A DNA stretch of 64,000 bases from CAWEYO01 sp963813315 (GTDB taxonomy: Bacteria > Pseudomonadota > Alphaproteobacteria > Rhizobiales > Rhizobiaceae), in contig CAWEYO010000012.1 of assembly GCA_963813315.1 (NCBI GenBank), positions 62,001-126,000 of the forward strand, in the 5' to 3' direction. Position 1 is the stretch's first letter, and the number at the start of each line of letters is the position of its first letter. The position numbers were made by a program, and so were the translations under genes. The notes under the pieces are model-generated. The model was not told the origin of the DNA. It made no database searches and saw only the letters and a list, made by a program, of their open reading frames with translations. Shown one piece after another: positions 17,617 to 27,057 of this stretch.

Positions 17617-18591
17617 ATGCTCCTTTCGATCCTGATCTGGACGCTTTTGGCGCTCGCGGGCTTCACCGTGATTGTGGCCGGCTATTTCGCTTTCAGGACC
17701 AGTCGTATTGCGGTTGAAGCGGAGCGCCTTGTGCCCGCCATTGGCAAATTTATCGATGTTGACGGCAACCGCATCCACTACATCGATTACGGCGCGGGGC
17801 GGCCGATCATATTTGTCCATGGGCTCGGCGCGCAACTTCATCAGTTCCGGCATCCGCTCTTCCACAAGCTCGACGGTTACCGACTGATCGCTCTCGACCG
17901 GCCGGGTTCCGGCTACTCCACACGTTCAAAGGGCGCCAGTGCAAGGCTCACCGAACAGGCGCGAGTGATCCGCGATTTCATCGAAGGTCTCCGCCTGGAA
18001 AAGCCGCTTCTGGTCGGCCATTCGCTCGGCGGCCTGATTGCACTGACGACAGCGCTCGAATATCCCGATGCGATCTCCGGCATCGCGCTTCTGGCGCCGC
18101 TGACGCGCTATCAGGACATGGTGCCGCCCGAATTCCGGGGGCTCTACACTCGCTCGCCGACGAGGCGATGGCTACAGACGAGGACGTACGCCATCCCGAT
18201 GGCGTTGAAATACGCACCGCAGACGCTTGCGTTCATTTTCGGCCCGCAGGAGCCGAATGAGGACTACGTGACCGAGGGCGGCGGGTGGCTTGGGCTCAGG
18301 CCCGGCCACTACTATGCCATGATGAGCGATTTCACCGCGATAGAGGACGATCTGCCAGCGCTTGAGGAGCGCTACGGCGAGATCACCATGCCCTCAGGCA
18401 TCCTTTTCGGCACCGAAGATCGGGTGCTCGATTACCGGCGGCACGGACTCACCATGCAGGGCATCATCGCCGGTCTCGAACTCGAGCTTGTCGAGGGTAT
18501 CGGGCACATGCCGCACTATTCGGTGAGCGACCGTTCGGCGGCCTTCATCCGAAGAATCGCCGAACGCGCCTTCACGGCAGAACGAGCATAG
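17617..18591 (+). CDS. alpha/beta hydrolase, membrane-anchored
   Basis: A 324-residue protein with an N-terminal hydrophobic helix (LLSILIWTLLALAGFTVIVA). The alpha/beta hydrolase fold has the oxyanion motif VHGLG at about residues 68-72, the nucleophile elbow GHSLGG with Ser136, and a late histidine in GIGHMPHY. The substrate is unknown; enzymes of this type include esterases, haloperoxidase-like proteins and epoxide hydrolases. It is divergent from the M23 gene across about 200 nt, with tRNA-Leu downstream. Confidence 0.85.
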   Translation: MLLSILIWTLLALAGFTVIVAGYFAFRTSRIAVEAERLVPAIGKFIDVDGNRIHYIDYGAGRPIIFVHGLGAQLHQFRHPLFHKLDGYRLIALDRPGSGYSTRSKGASARLTEQARVIRDFIEGLRLEKPLLVGHSLGGLIALTTALEYPDAISGIALLAPLTRYQDMVPPEFRGLYTRSPTRRWLQTRTYAIPMALKYAPQTLAFIFGPQEPNEDYVTEGGGWLGLRPGHYYAMMSDFTAIEDDLPALEERYGEITMPSGILFGTEDRVLDYRRHGLTMQGIIAGLELELVEGIGHMPHYSVSDRSAAFIRRIAERAFTAERA

Positions 18592-18716
18592 AATGCTGCA
18601 CCGGTTCGATAAACGCCGGCACGGTCTTGGATATGCCATCGTCTGCCGTGCAATCGCAGGCCGCGGAACCACTTACGACTTGATCACCATCGCGCGCTTC
18701 GCTAACCACGGGTTAT

Positions 18717-18801
18717 GCGGACGTGGCGGAATAGGCAGACGCAAGGGACTTAAAATCCCTCGACTTCGGTCATCCGGGTTCGATCCCCGGCGTCCGCACC
18801 A
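18717..18801 (+). tRNA. tRNA-Leu (anticodon UAA)
   Basis: An 85-nt cloverleaf. The acceptor stem GCGGACG pairs with CGTCCGC and CCA is encoded. The D arm is GGCGGAATAGGCAGACGC. The anticodon stem-loop GGGACTTAAAATCCC has TAA at the anticodon position. A long variable arm (TCGACTTCGGTCA) identifies a class II leucine tRNA, and the T arm is CCGGGTTCGATCCCCGG. Class II tRNA genes are frequent integration sites, and the DNA to the right is patchy. Confidence 0.97.
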
Positions 18802-19039
18802 TATTGAAAATATTACACAAATTGCGACTTTTAGATCAGGATAACAGCTGGCGAAATGTTTTAGGGTACGGGTCAGGGTACGAGTTAGGTAGGGAAATTC
18901 GCTCCGCGGCGTGGCACAACGAGTTGGACGTCAGTAGGAATTCCGGCCGCAAGTAACGACCGGCGAAATCCAGTACCATCTTCAGATCACCTCAACCACA
19001 ACTCACGCCACCACCGCCGAAAGCTCAGCCGCCAGCTTT

Positions 19040-20323
19040 TCAGGCGACGGCCAGCGCCTGGGTGAGATCGGCGACGAGGTCGTCGGGGTGCTCGACGCCG
19101 ATCGACAGTCTTATTGTCGACTCAAGGACTCCGATCCGTTCCCGAACGTCTTGAGGCACACCCGAATGGGTCATGGCGGCAGGATGGCTAGCCAGCAATT
19201 CCGTGCCGCCAAGGCTTACGGCAAGCTTCAATATCTGAAGCGCGTTGAGGAACGCAAACGCAGCGGCCTGACCACCGCGAATGTCGAACGAAAACGTCGA
19301 TCCGGCGCCCGTGCATTGCGTCCTGAATACGCCTGCGGCCGGAGTGTCGTCGCCGAGAAACGGCAGATAGGCCACTCTTGCCACCTTCGGGTGCTCGGCC
19401 AGGAATTCGGCGACGATGCGGGCATTGGCGTTGGCTTTCTCCATGCGAATGCTCAGCGTTTCCAGCGAGCGGCCGAGCATCCAGCACGAATGCGGATCGA
19501 GCTGCGTGCCGATCGCCCCCCTGAGCGCCCTGATCGATTTGGTGACGGCCTTGCTGCCAAGTGCCGCGCCGGCGATTAGATCGGAATGGCCGCCGACATA
19601 TTTGGTCAGGGAATAGACCGAAACGTCGACGCCGTGCTCAAGCGGACGCTGAAACACCGGTCCGAGCAAGGTATTGTCGCATACGACGACCGGGCGCTGG
19701 CCCTGTTTGGCGGCGATCTCGTCTGCGATGCGGCCGACAGCTCTGAAATCGACCAGCGAGTTGGTCGGGTTGGAAGGCGTTTCGATGAACATGACCGATA
19801 GGCGGCCCTTCGTAGCGCCTTCATCGGCCGCCGTGCGAATGGCGTCTTCATCGACACCATCGGCGAAACCCACAGCGCCGATGCCAAGATTGGCCAGGGT
19901 CTTGGCAAACAAGGTTTCGGTGCCGCCATAGAGCGGCTGCGAATGCACGATGCTGTCACCCGGTCGGGCGAAGGCAAGCAGGGTGGTCGCGATGGCCGAC
20001 ATGCCGGACGAGAATAGGATGCAGGCCTCGGCCCCTTCATAGATTGCCAGGCGATCCTCGACGATTTCGCTGTTGGGATGATTGAAGCGCGAATAGACCA
20101 GCCCCGCTCCGGTTCCGCTCGGCGGTTCCTTGCGGCCGGAGACGAAGTCGAAGAAATCGCGCCCCTCTTCCGCCGATCTGAACACGAAGGTCGAGGTGAG
20201 GAACACCGGCGGCTTCACCGCCCCTTCCGACAGCTGAGGGTCGAAGCCGTAGCTCAGCATTAACGTTTCGGGATGCAGTCGATGGTTTCCGATATGCGTT
20301 TTGGACGGGCGCGGGGCAGTCAT
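19040..20323 (-). CDS. cystathionine gamma-synthase family PLP enzyme
   Basis: A 427-residue member of the Cys/Met metabolism PLP family (fold type I). The Schiff-base lysine is Lys241 in SLTKYVGGHSD. The family motifs YSRFNHPN, FSSGMSAI, PLYGGTETL and FIETPSNPTN are present, as is the C-terminal RLSIGVEHPDDL. The N-terminus resembles the subgroup annotated simply as cystathionine gamma-synthase family, which includes methionine gamma-lyase-like enzymes, so synthase or lyase activity cannot be decided. The ATG at 20323 has GGAGGAT upstream. No methionine pathway gene is adjacent. Confidence 0.88.
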   Translation of the reverse strand: MTAPRPSKTHIGNHRLHPETLMLSYGFDPQLSEGAVKPPVFLTSTFVFRSAEEGRDFFDFVSGRKEPPSGTGAGLVYSRFNHPNSEIVEDRLAIYEGAEACILFSSGMSAIATTLLAFARPGDSIVHSQPLYGGTETLFAKTLANLGIGAVGFADGVDEDAIRTAADEGATKGRLSVMFIETPSNPTNSLVDFRAVGRIADEIAAKQGQRPVVVCDNTLLGPVFQRPLEHGVDVSVYSLTKYVGGHSDLIAGAALGSKAVTKSIRALRGAIGTQLDPHSCWMLGRSLETLSIRMEKANANARIVAEFLAEHPKVARVAYLPFLGDDTPAAGVFRTQCTGAGSTFSFDIRGGQAAAFAFLNALQILKLAVSLGGTELLASHPAAMTHSGVPQDVRERIGVLESTIRLSIGVEHPDDLVADLTQALAVA

Positions 20324-21351
20324 GACGATCCTCCGGTCAGGTTTTTCAGACCAAAATTAAAGGAAGAACCAACACCAGTCCTTGCCAATTTTTGTGGAAT
20401 GACTTCAGACGAGGATCTGCGAAAGCCATCTCGTAGATCGCGATGCGTTGTTGCAAAGGGCGGGACAGGGGCTCAGCCGCGATCGCACTGTTGCGAAAGC
20501 CAAAAAAGAAAGGCCGGGGAACGTGCCGCTGCGGGCCGAAGGCCGGTGAGGCCGTCAAAAGGCGCGCGCCCAAAATTGCCGAACGGCCTACCGTGCCCAA
20601 CGGGCCGATGACCGCCGGGCGAACCTGGCATTGTCGGATGTCCTCGGTGAAGAAATCCAGCGCACTTGCCGTTCGAGGATCGCTTTCTGGGCCGCTGCGT
20701 CGGCGGCGGCGACGCAGTCGCCTTGCGCCGCCAGGCGGACCCTCTCCATCATCCGGATCAGATCGATGAGTGTCGGTGGCGGTTCAGTCGCTGGCAAGAG
20801 CACCCTGACCTGAACAACGCGACAGCTGGTCTCAGAGGTACTGCGCGATTGTTTTGGGACCGGAGGATGGTTACCTCGCAACGTGGGGGTCGCCGCCGGG
20901 TCACCATGTAAGGGAAATCGGCCGAAGAATTCGGCCGTTCGTGAACTGTTCGGACGCTAGGCTGATGCCCGCAGTCGCCCGCTTCGCGGTCCAACAGGTG
21001 GTCGGCGCGATCCCCTGGACCACGTCGGGCTGTGTTCGTTATCCCAGGATTGCGATGCGCCAAATTATCACCGACCGGTTCACGCCGGTTTGATCGTTCG
21101 TTCGAACCTGTAGGTGAGACTATAGAACACCGATATGGCCGCGGAGGTGTTGTGGCAGTTGAATCCTCGCCTTTCCTGCATTCCTAAAAGTCGCGAAGTG
21201 TTTCGGCGTTGTCGCCAATGACGAACACCGTCGTATCACGGACGCCGGCGGGCGTCGACGCCTTCAGCGCTACGCGACCGATATTTGACATGACAGCCGC
21301 TCATGATATTGCGATGTGCTGACTCGGTAGCAAGGTTCGGGTAGAAGCGCG
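20324..21351. other. about 1 kb without a recognisable gene
   Basis: The stretch between the PLP enzyme and the first glycosyltransferase holds only short overlapping frames on both strands with poor composition. One leftward frame (20588-20881) has an alanine-rich helical piece, LRLAAQGD-like, but loses character on both sides. The one identifiable element is the 49-nt match to the M23 gene tail at 20807-20855. The region looks like degraded DNA. Confidence 0.5.
20807..20855 (-). repeat. scar matching the 3' end of the M23 peptidase gene
   Basis: 49 nt match 16109-16157 at 43 positions. Both read leftwards through codons for KT(V/I)AQYL and a stop, then into the same downstream flank. All upstream coding sequence of the second copy is absent. 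Four of the six differences are transitions in the coding end or nearby, suggesting a former paralogue. Confidence 0.6.
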
Positions 21352-22311
21352 TTGAAGACCATCCACATCTTCTGCAAGTTGAAGAATCCGTACGGCGGGA
21401 GTGAAGCCAGAGCGCTTCAGCTTTTCGAACGGCTGAGCAAGTCCCGGGATGTCCGCCTTTGGGCGCTGTCGGCGCGGGCATCTCCGCTCCTCCTTGATCA
21501 ACACCCCATCAAGGTCGTTTCCTCGGTCCGCCTGGCGCTTCCGGACGGAGGCACCTATTTGTTCATCTGCGACCATTGGCGGAAAGGAATATGGCGCTTT
21601 CTCGCACGCAAGCCAGAGCGCCTGATCTACGTTTACAATACCTTCCATCCAAGAAATGAGGCGCATACGTCAAAGTCGCCGCCCGGATGGCCGCAGGTCG
21701 AATATGTGTTCGCCTCAGAGTGGCAGAAACAAATCCTGAATCTGGAAGGCGTGGTTTCAGTTTCTCCAATCGACATACGGAAATTCGTTCCGGCGGCGCG
21801 GCCCCCCGGCGGCCGCATCGTCATCGGCCGATTGAGCAGGGATACACCGGAAAAGTTCCATTCGGACGACTTCCCCATATTTTCCGATCTTGCGCGCGAA
21901 GGCTGCACGGTCCGCCTGCAAGGCGGCACCTGCTTGCGCGAACATCTAAACGATGGCGGCGTTGAACTGCTTCCGGCGGGGCATCAGCCCGCAGCAGAAT
22001 TTCTGCAGGGCCTGGATATCTTTTATTTTCGCAGCGGTCGCCACGTAGACACATTCGCGCGCGTGGTATTCGAAGCCATGGCGTGCGGACTACCGGTCGT
22101 GTGCCACTCGCACGGTGGTTACACGGACTGGATCCAGCACGGCGAAAACGGCTATCTGTTCGACACTCCCGCCGAAGCCCGTGATCTCCTCGCGGGGCTC
22201 ATCGCTGATAGCTCCCTGAGGCAGCGCATCGGTTCGAATGCCCGCAAGACGGTTGAGCAGATGTATTCGGAGCAAGCGATGGATGAATGCCTGGCATTCT
22301 TTCTGAAGTAG
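21352..22311 (+). CDS. glycosyltransferase, GT4-like (GT-B fold)
   Basis: A 319-residue protein with a short N-terminal Rossmann half and a recognisable C-terminal glycosyltransferase group 1 domain: GRIVIGRLSRDTPEKFH, then VVFEAMACGLPVVCHSHGG with the conserved E-x7-E region, and WIQHGENGYLF. The N-terminus FCKLKNPYGGSEARALQLFE carries the GGSE acceptor-side loop. It is shorter than typical GT4 enzymes (about 370) but looks complete. The start is TTG at 21352, with only a weak upstream purine run. It probably acts on a surface polysaccharide; donor and acceptor are unknown. A second glycosyltransferase follows at 22518. Confidence 0.8.
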   Translation: MKTIHIFCKLKNPYGGSEARALQLFERLSKSRDVRLWALSARASPLLLDQHPIKVVSSVRLALPDGGTYLFICDHWRKGIWRFLARKPERLIYVYNTFHPRNEAHTSKSPPGWPQVEYVFASEWQKQILNLEGVVSVSPIDIRKFVPAARPPGGRIVIGRLSRDTPEKFHSDDFPIFSDLAREGCTVRLQGGTCLREHLNDGGVELLPAGHQPAAEFLQGLDIFYFRSGRHVDTFARVVFEAMACGLPVVCHSHGGYTDWIQHGENGYLFDTPAEARDLLAGLIADSSLRQRIGSNARKTVEQMYSEQAMDECLAFFLK

Positions 22312-22517
22312 GTCCGAGCCGCATCAACAACGTTGCGACATGGTACGCATGTTCACGTCCAGGTGAGCGTGGCTCCCTCGGTCTGGTCGGCATCTTGGAT
22401 TGATCGTGAACGTTGGGTTGGTTTCCACGGATAGATCCCCCGCCATAGCTTGACAGATCTGACTGCGTGTCAGAACAAAGCCGCTGAGCATCGGTTACAG
22501 TTGAAAGTGGAGGCAGC

Positions 22518-23519
22518 TTGACAGACTTGGATGAGGCGACACCAACCGGAGGGTCAGTAGGTCCGCGCATATGTGTAGGGATCGCAACCCGGGGCCGTCC
22601 CGTGATGCTTAAGGCCCTGCTCAATTCGCTTGTCGACCTGAACACAGACGGGTTCGAATGCGTTTTTGTCGTTGTGGAGAACAACGATCAGCCGACCGTG
22701 GCAGGAATCGTCGATGCTTTTGCAATAAAGCGCACCGGAAAGGTTTTGTTTGAGGTCGAGCCCAGGCTCGGGATTCCCTTCGCGCGCAACCGTGTTCTGG
22801 AAATCGCAAATCGGCAAAATGCCGACATGCTAGCCTTCATTGACGACGACGAGACGGCCGCGCCCGATTGGCTGCCGGCCCTTGTAGCCGAGATGACCAG
22901 TCGCCGGCTCGATATGGTCGGTGGGCCGGTACGTTTTGGTCCGCTGGCTGCCGACGCATCGAGGATGCAATCACTGGTCTGGCGCGGCTTGCAAGGTCGT
23001 GGCCGCCGTGGCGAACGGAAGGCCCTACGTCTTAGTGAACAGCGCCGCGACGACAGGATCGCGTTGGTAACCGGCAATTGGCTGGCCAATCTTCACTTCG
23101 TGCGGGAGCAAAGCCTCCAATTCAACGAGGCATTGAGACTGTCCGGTGGTGAGGACATGGAATTCTTCGTGGCTGCCAAGCGACGAGGGGCGAAAACCGG
23201 ATGGGCCAGCGGCGCCATCGTCAACGAATGGATGGATCCAGACAGGCTCACGCTCTCTTATCAATATCGCAAGGCACGGGACAGTTCACAGCAATCATAC
23301 CACCTGAAATATCCACAACGGTCGGCCCAATCGATCCTGCGTGCCGTGGGTTCGTTTCTGGGAAAGGTTTTGACGTGCGGCGTACATGTTACTCGGGCCA
23401 GCATGGATCAGGGGGCATCTCTTGTTGCAGCAGCGAAGTCGCTGGGATTTGCGGTAGGCCGGCTGAAGGCTGTCCTTGGTGCTCGATCATCTCACTACGA
23501 GCGCATTACCGGACACTAG
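22518..23519 (+). CDS. glycosyltransferase family 2
   Basis: A 333-residue GT-A protein. It opens with RICVGIATRGRPVMLKALLN, and the metal-binding region is MLAFIDDDETAAPDWLPAL. The following GGPVRFGPL and GGEDMEFF segments fit GT2 enzymes, the latter at the ED acceptor-site position. The start is a TTG at 22518, supported by GGAGG at 22509-22513. A basic C-terminal region may contact the membrane. No transport or polymerisation genes accompany the two glycosyltransferases, so the product is unknown. The stretch sits in the accessory region right of tRNA-Leu. Confidence 0.85.
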   Translation: MTDLDEATPTGGSVGPRICVGIATRGRPVMLKALLNSLVDLNTDGFECVFVVVENNDQPTVAGIVDAFAIKRTGKVLFEVEPRLGIPFARNRVLEIANRQNADMLAFIDDDETAAPDWLPALVAEMTSRRLDMVGGPVRFGPLAADASRMQSLVWRGLQGRGRRGERKALRLSEQRRDDRIALVTGNWLANLHFVREQSLQFNEALRLSGGEDMEFFVAAKRRGAKTGWASGAIVNEWMDPDRLTLSYQYRKARDSSQQSYHLKYPQRSAQSILRAVGSFLGKVLTCGVHVTRASMDQGASLVAAAKSLGFAVGRLKAVLGARSSHYERITGH

Positions 23520-23744
23520 CGCGGACCGTGACCTTTGCCATCTGACCGTTTCGCATTCGGACGGCGCCAGACTACGCATGCTGGAGTATCCGAACTCTGC
23601 GGTCACTCTGAGCCTGACCCTAAGCGAACTCTTTTTCAATTTCGAATGCTGGTCGCTTCCTAACGCGCTTCGACACGTCAAGCTTGCGGCGATCGATACG
23701 GTATGGTCGGCGCTGAAGCTGTGATCCGCAAGGAGCGCCGCCCG

Positions 23745-23970
23745 AGCGGCTCGGGCTTGCAGAAATCAAGTTCCCCGACGGGCTTAAGCAGCAGGTTGTC
23801 GATCCGGATGTAGAAACCGTGCATGCCGGCGAGACGGCGCTGTTCGAAAGCCGCACCAGGGCTTCAACAGGGCTGAAGTCCAGCTCGAGGCGCGCTCGGG
23901 CCAGCTCAAAAAGCAAATCGAGGGGCTGAGTGCCCAGCGCAAGGCGATGGATGAATCGGCCGCCCCAACG
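23745..23970 (+). pseudogene. remnant of an HlyD-type secretion adaptor gene
   Basis: One frame reads LAEIKFPDGLKQQ, then DPDVETVHAGETALFESRTR, and after a one-base shift near 23870 the next reads VQLEARSGQLKKQIEGLSAQ. Together these match the central coiled-coil segment of type I secretion periplasmic adaptors (HlyD/PrtE family), where PDVxxxxxxxxxLFxxR and Q(L)xxxxxQLxxxIxGLxAQ occur in this order. Both ends are missing and the frame is broken, so it is a relic. No start, no ABC transporter and no outer-membrane partner are nearby. The rest of the gap from 23520 to 24023 shows nothing clear. Confidence 0.65.
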
Positions 23971-24023
23971 CCGCCCCTTCCCCCTGCCCTTCGACGATCC
24001 GGCCCCCCGCACGGCCACGGCCG

Positions 24024-24230
24024 TCAGTCTCCGTCTCCGCAGCGCTCCAGCGATTTCCGGAAAACTGGATTGCCGTCCAGAATGCCGATGTCGCGTTGCA
24101 GGTGTTCCGGAAGCGACCGTGTATCGAGGTAGGCCCGCCCTTCCCGCGTCCGTGCCCAGAACGTCTTCAGCGTGTGCCATGGAGATGGGCGGTGCCCGGC
24201 GGAAATGAACCTGTCATGTGCCATAGCCAT
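24024..24230 (-). CDS. DUF1127 domain small protein
   Basis: A 68-residue basic protein ending in the DUF1127 (YjiS-like) motif: RAYLDTRSLPEHLQRDIGIL, where the L-x2-L-x2-DIG core is diagnostic. Small arginine-rich DUF1127 proteins in alphaproteobacteria have been linked to RNA binding and phosphate or carbon metabolism control. The ATG at 24230 is preferred because AGGAAG lies about 10 nt upstream; a TTG at 24239 would sit directly on that site. It is divergent from the LysR gene, which starts 117 nt away and may control it. Confidence 0.8.
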   Translation of the reverse strand: MAMAHDRFISAGHRPSPWHTLKTFWARTREGRAYLDTRSLPEHLQRDIGILDGNPVFRKSLERCGDGD

Positions 24231-24347
24231 GATCGTCAACCTTCCTGGTCTAACGGCAGTTAATGTATCGAGAAGGAATCTGGGCTTGATCGGGCATGTT
24301 TTCCAATTGAATATCGGCAGCCGGGCATAAGGGGAGTTAATGCATTA

Positions 24348-25256
24348 ATGTCTTTCCAGCTTCCCCCTCTCGCCGCGGTCCGCGCCTTCGAAGCGGCCGC
24401 CCGCCATGGCAGTTTCACCAAGGCGGCCAGAGAACTCGGCATGACGCAGGCCGCCGTCAGCTACCAGATCAAGGTGCTGGAGGACCGTATCGGCTCGCCG
24501 CTCTTCCTGCGCAGGCCGCGCCAGATCGTTCTCACGGACGCCGGCCAGCGGCTGGCGCCGGCGGTCACCGACGCATTCGAACTTTTAAGTGCGGCCTATG
24601 CAGCGGCCCGCACCGGCGCGCGGGGCACGCTGGTCATCAGCACGCTCGCCACCTTCGCCGCCAATTGGCTGGCCCGGCGCATCGGCTCGTTCCAGATCGC
24701 GCACCCCTCGCTTGCGGTTCGGCTCGAAACGTCGGACCATATGGTAGACTTCACGCGCGAGGAGGTGGACATCGGCTTACGCTCGGGCGACGGCAACTGG
24801 CCGGGCCTTGCGGTCCATCGGCTATTCAACGCGGACTTCACGCCGATGCTCAGCCCGAATCTTTTGGCAAGCGCCGGCGGCGTCGAAACCCCGGCCGACC
24901 TCCTTTGCCTGCCAATTCTTGATCCGGGCGACCCGTGGTGGGCGCAATGGTTCGCCGCCGCGAACGTTCCCGTCGAGGGCCTCGAGAGCCGGCCGGGCGC
25001 AAGCTTGGGCGCGCAAACCTACGAGGGCAATGCGGCCATGGCCGGCCAGGGCGTCGCAATCCTTACGCCCGCCTTCTTCGCGCAGGAACTGGCCGATGGC
25101 CGCCTTGTCCGGCCCTTCGATCTGGTCTGCAACGACGGCAACGCCTACTGGATGGTCTATCCGGAAGCGCGGCGCAACGCGCCCAAGATCGCTGCCTTCC
25201 GCGGCTGGATCCTCGCCGAACTGGCCAATTCTTCGGTCAAGCCCGACAACACCTGA
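24348..25256 (+). CDS. LysR-family transcriptional regulator, GcvA-like
   Basis: A 302-residue regulator. The N-terminal winged helix-turn-helix is LAAVRAFEAAARHGSFTKAA followed by RELGMTQAAVSYQIKVLEDR, and the rest is a LysR substrate-binding domain. The beginning PPLAAVRAFEAAARHGSF is typical of GcvA/AmpR-like regulators. Its targets are probably neighbours: the divergent DUF1127 gene is the nearest. The effector is unknown. Confidence 0.92.
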   Translation: MSFQLPPLAAVRAFEAAARHGSFTKAARELGMTQAAVSYQIKVLEDRIGSPLFLRRPRQIVLTDAGQRLAPAVTDAFELLSAAYAAARTGARGTLVISTLATFAANWLARRIGSFQIAHPSLAVRLETSDHMVDFTREEVDIGLRSGDGNWPGLAVHRLFNADFTPMLSPNLLASAGGVETPADLLCLPILDPGDPWWAQWFAAANVPVEGLESRPGASLGAQTYEGNAAMAGQGVAILTPAFFAQELADGRLVRPFDLVCNDGNAYWMVYPEARRNAPKIAAFRGWILAELANSSVKPDNT

Positions 25257-25319
25257 GGCCAGCCGAACACGAGAGGAATTTTTTTGCCGAAGATGAACTT
25301 GAAGGCAGCCTCTAGACGT

Positions 25320-26630
25320 TCAGCCGTGCCTCAACTCAGCGGTTACCCGCCAGATCGCATTACCCACATCGTCCGCGACCAGCAGCGAGCCGTCCGGGCC
25401 GATGGCAACCCCCACCGGCCGCCCATAGGATGCTCGTTCGTCCTCTGAAAGGAAGCCGGTCAGAACCTCGCGCGTCCGCCCGGCCGGGCGCCCGTTCACA
25501 AAGGGGACGAAAACAACTTTGTAGCCACTCAACTTACTGCGGTTCCAGGATCCGTGTTGCCCGACGACCATCCCATCCGGGAAGCCGGGCAATGTCCCCG
25601 CGGGAAGCCAACAGAGCCCGAGCGAAGCGGTGTGCCCGCCCAGCGCGAAATCCGGCGTTATGGCTGTTACGACCAAGGCCGGGTCCTGCGGCACCCGGTC
25701 GTCCACAATCTTGCCCCAGTAGCAATAGGGCCATCCGTAGAAGCCGCCTTCGCGAACCGAAGTCAGATAGTCCGGAGGCGTTTCGTCGCCCAGGGCGTCA
25801 CGCTCATTGACGACCGTCCAGAGTACGCCCGTAGTCGGTTCCCAAGCCATGCCCACTGGATTGCGGAGGCCGAAGGCAAAGATGCGTCGCTTGCCGCTCT
25901 CAAGGTCAAGCTCGTGGATGGCCGCCCGGTCCTCCTCTGCCGCCATGCCACTGTCGCCAATATTGGTGAGAGAGCCGACGCCGATGAAGAGCTTTCGTCC
26001 ATCGGGGCTTGCAAGCAAACTTCGCGTCCAGTGCCCACCGGGCTTCAGGTTGGTTACCTTCCGTCCCGTCGCGTCGATGCGCGTCTCTCCCGCCCGGTAC
26101 GAAAATGCAACCACCGCATCGGTGTTGGCGACGTAAAACGTATCGCCCAGCAGAGCCATGCCGAACGGCTGATTCAGCCCGTCGAGGAACACTTCGCGGA
26201 TTTCTGCCGTTCCATCGCCGTCGGCGTCGCGCAACAGCGTGATGCGGTTCGGGCTTACTCCGACTGCGGCGGCACGCTTCATTGTGCTGAGTATGGCATA
26301 GTCGAAGATAGACCGGATGCCTCCTGGTAAGCTCAACGCCTCCGCGGCCAACACATCGCCATTGGGCAGGACATGGATCCAACGCGGATGCTTCAGGCCT
26401 GTTGCGAATGCGTTCACCTTCAGGCCGGCGGCCGCGACCGGGGTTTGCCCTGCAGCCCACCCTCTCGCCGTCGGCATTTTAAGCGTGGGAATGCCCTGCG
26501 GCTTTGCAACCGGAATATTCGGCGCACTGCCAAGCGCCGGTTCTCGCGGACCCTCGGGCCGATGCCGCAAGAGAATCACGACCGCGCCGATCAGCGCGAC
26601 CATGCGGGCGAAAATGCCGGACAGGCTCAT
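25320..26630 (-). CDS. sorbosone dehydrogenase-like beta-propeller protein (PQQ type)
   Basis: A 436-residue protein with an N-terminal hydrophobic signal/anchor (about residues 5-22). The six-bladed propeller is of the soluble glucose/sorbosone dehydrogenase kind: LKHPRWIHVLPNGDVLAAEA, a TLLRDADGDG calcium-like loop, GLNQPFGMAL, FAFGLRNPVGMAWEP, GQHGSWNRS and GRPVGVAIGPDGSLLVADD. The family includes PQQ-dependent periplasmic sugar oxidoreductases; whether this one binds PQQ is not provable here. It is alone on its strand, and no PQQ synthesis genes are in the window. Confidence 0.85.
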   Translation of the reverse strand: MSLSGIFARMVALIGAVVILLRHRPEGPREPALGSAPNIPVAKPQGIPTLKMPTARGWAAGQTPVAAAGLKVNAFATGLKHPRWIHVLPNGDVLAAEALSLPGGIRSIFDYAILSTMKRAAAVGVSPNRITLLRDADGDGTAEIREVFLDGLNQPFGMALLGDTFYVANTDAVVAFSYRAGETRIDATGRKVTNLKPGGHWTRSLLASPDGRKLFIGVGSLTNIGDSGMAAEEDRAAIHELDLESGKRRIFAFGLRNPVGMAWEPTTGVLWTVVNERDALGDETPPDYLTSVREGGFYGWPYCYWGKIVDDRVPQDPALVVTAITPDFALGGHTASLGLCWLPAGTLPGFPDGMVVGQHGSWNRSKLSGYKVVFVPFVNGRPAGRTREVLTGFLSEDERASYGRPVGVAIGPDGSLLVADDVGNAIWRVTAELRHG

Positions 26631-27057
26631 TGGTTTCCTTTGCCCAGGCAGCCGGTCGGCGCTACACGAAGCGTCTCAAGGTTGGTACCAACGATCTGCC
26701 AAGTTGTATACTCGCCGTAGGTTCCTCATCGTGGACTTACCGTTCGAGAGCGTCGCCAATGTCGTCACTGGAGTATCGGACCCGAAAGCGGAAACCGGTT
26801 TCGGAGAAAATCCGATGCTCAAACAGAGAGATAGAGCAGCAGCACCGATCCCATCAATTCAATCGGTGCGTCCGCTGGTCTAGCGCCGTCATGCGGCCAC
26901 GCCGCCCATAGCATCACTTGAAGCTACGGATCGAAGGAAATGGTGAACGCGAAGGCTGCCATAAACGGATTGGTAACGCTGTTTGCCTACCTTGAGCGAA
27001 TACGAGGCAGGAACCTTTGCCGCCTCTCGGTGCAAAGATAATTCAAAGGAAATAACG
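26631..27057. other. intergenic stretch upstream of the D,D-carboxypeptidase
   Basis: 427 nt between two divergent genes. The centre is occupied by a dispersed AGAGC-type repeat (26770-26883). The remainder shows no convincing small gene. Confidence 0.5.
26770..26883. repeat. dispersed AGAGC-type composite repeat, copy 2 (inverted)
   Basis: Part B (GTATCGGACCCGAAAGCGG ... AATCCGATGCTC) is followed by part A (aaacagagagatagagc ... tctag). The orientation is opposite to that of the copy at 11291. Confidence 0.75.

Noticed and set aside
18802..19039. A possible integrase remnant right of tRNA-Leu
   Set aside because: Only a short repeated gggtac pattern is visible; no tyrosine recombinase motif can be read in any frame.
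20588..20881. Leftward ORF with an alanine-rich helical patch
   Set aside because: It crosses the M23-tail scar and loses coding character on both ends; no start signal and no family recognised.
23620..24180. A 186-codon leftward ORF over the HlyD relic
   Set aside because: It is antisense to a recognisable HlyD fragment, is rich in Arg, Ser and Gly, and overlaps the DUF1127 gene.
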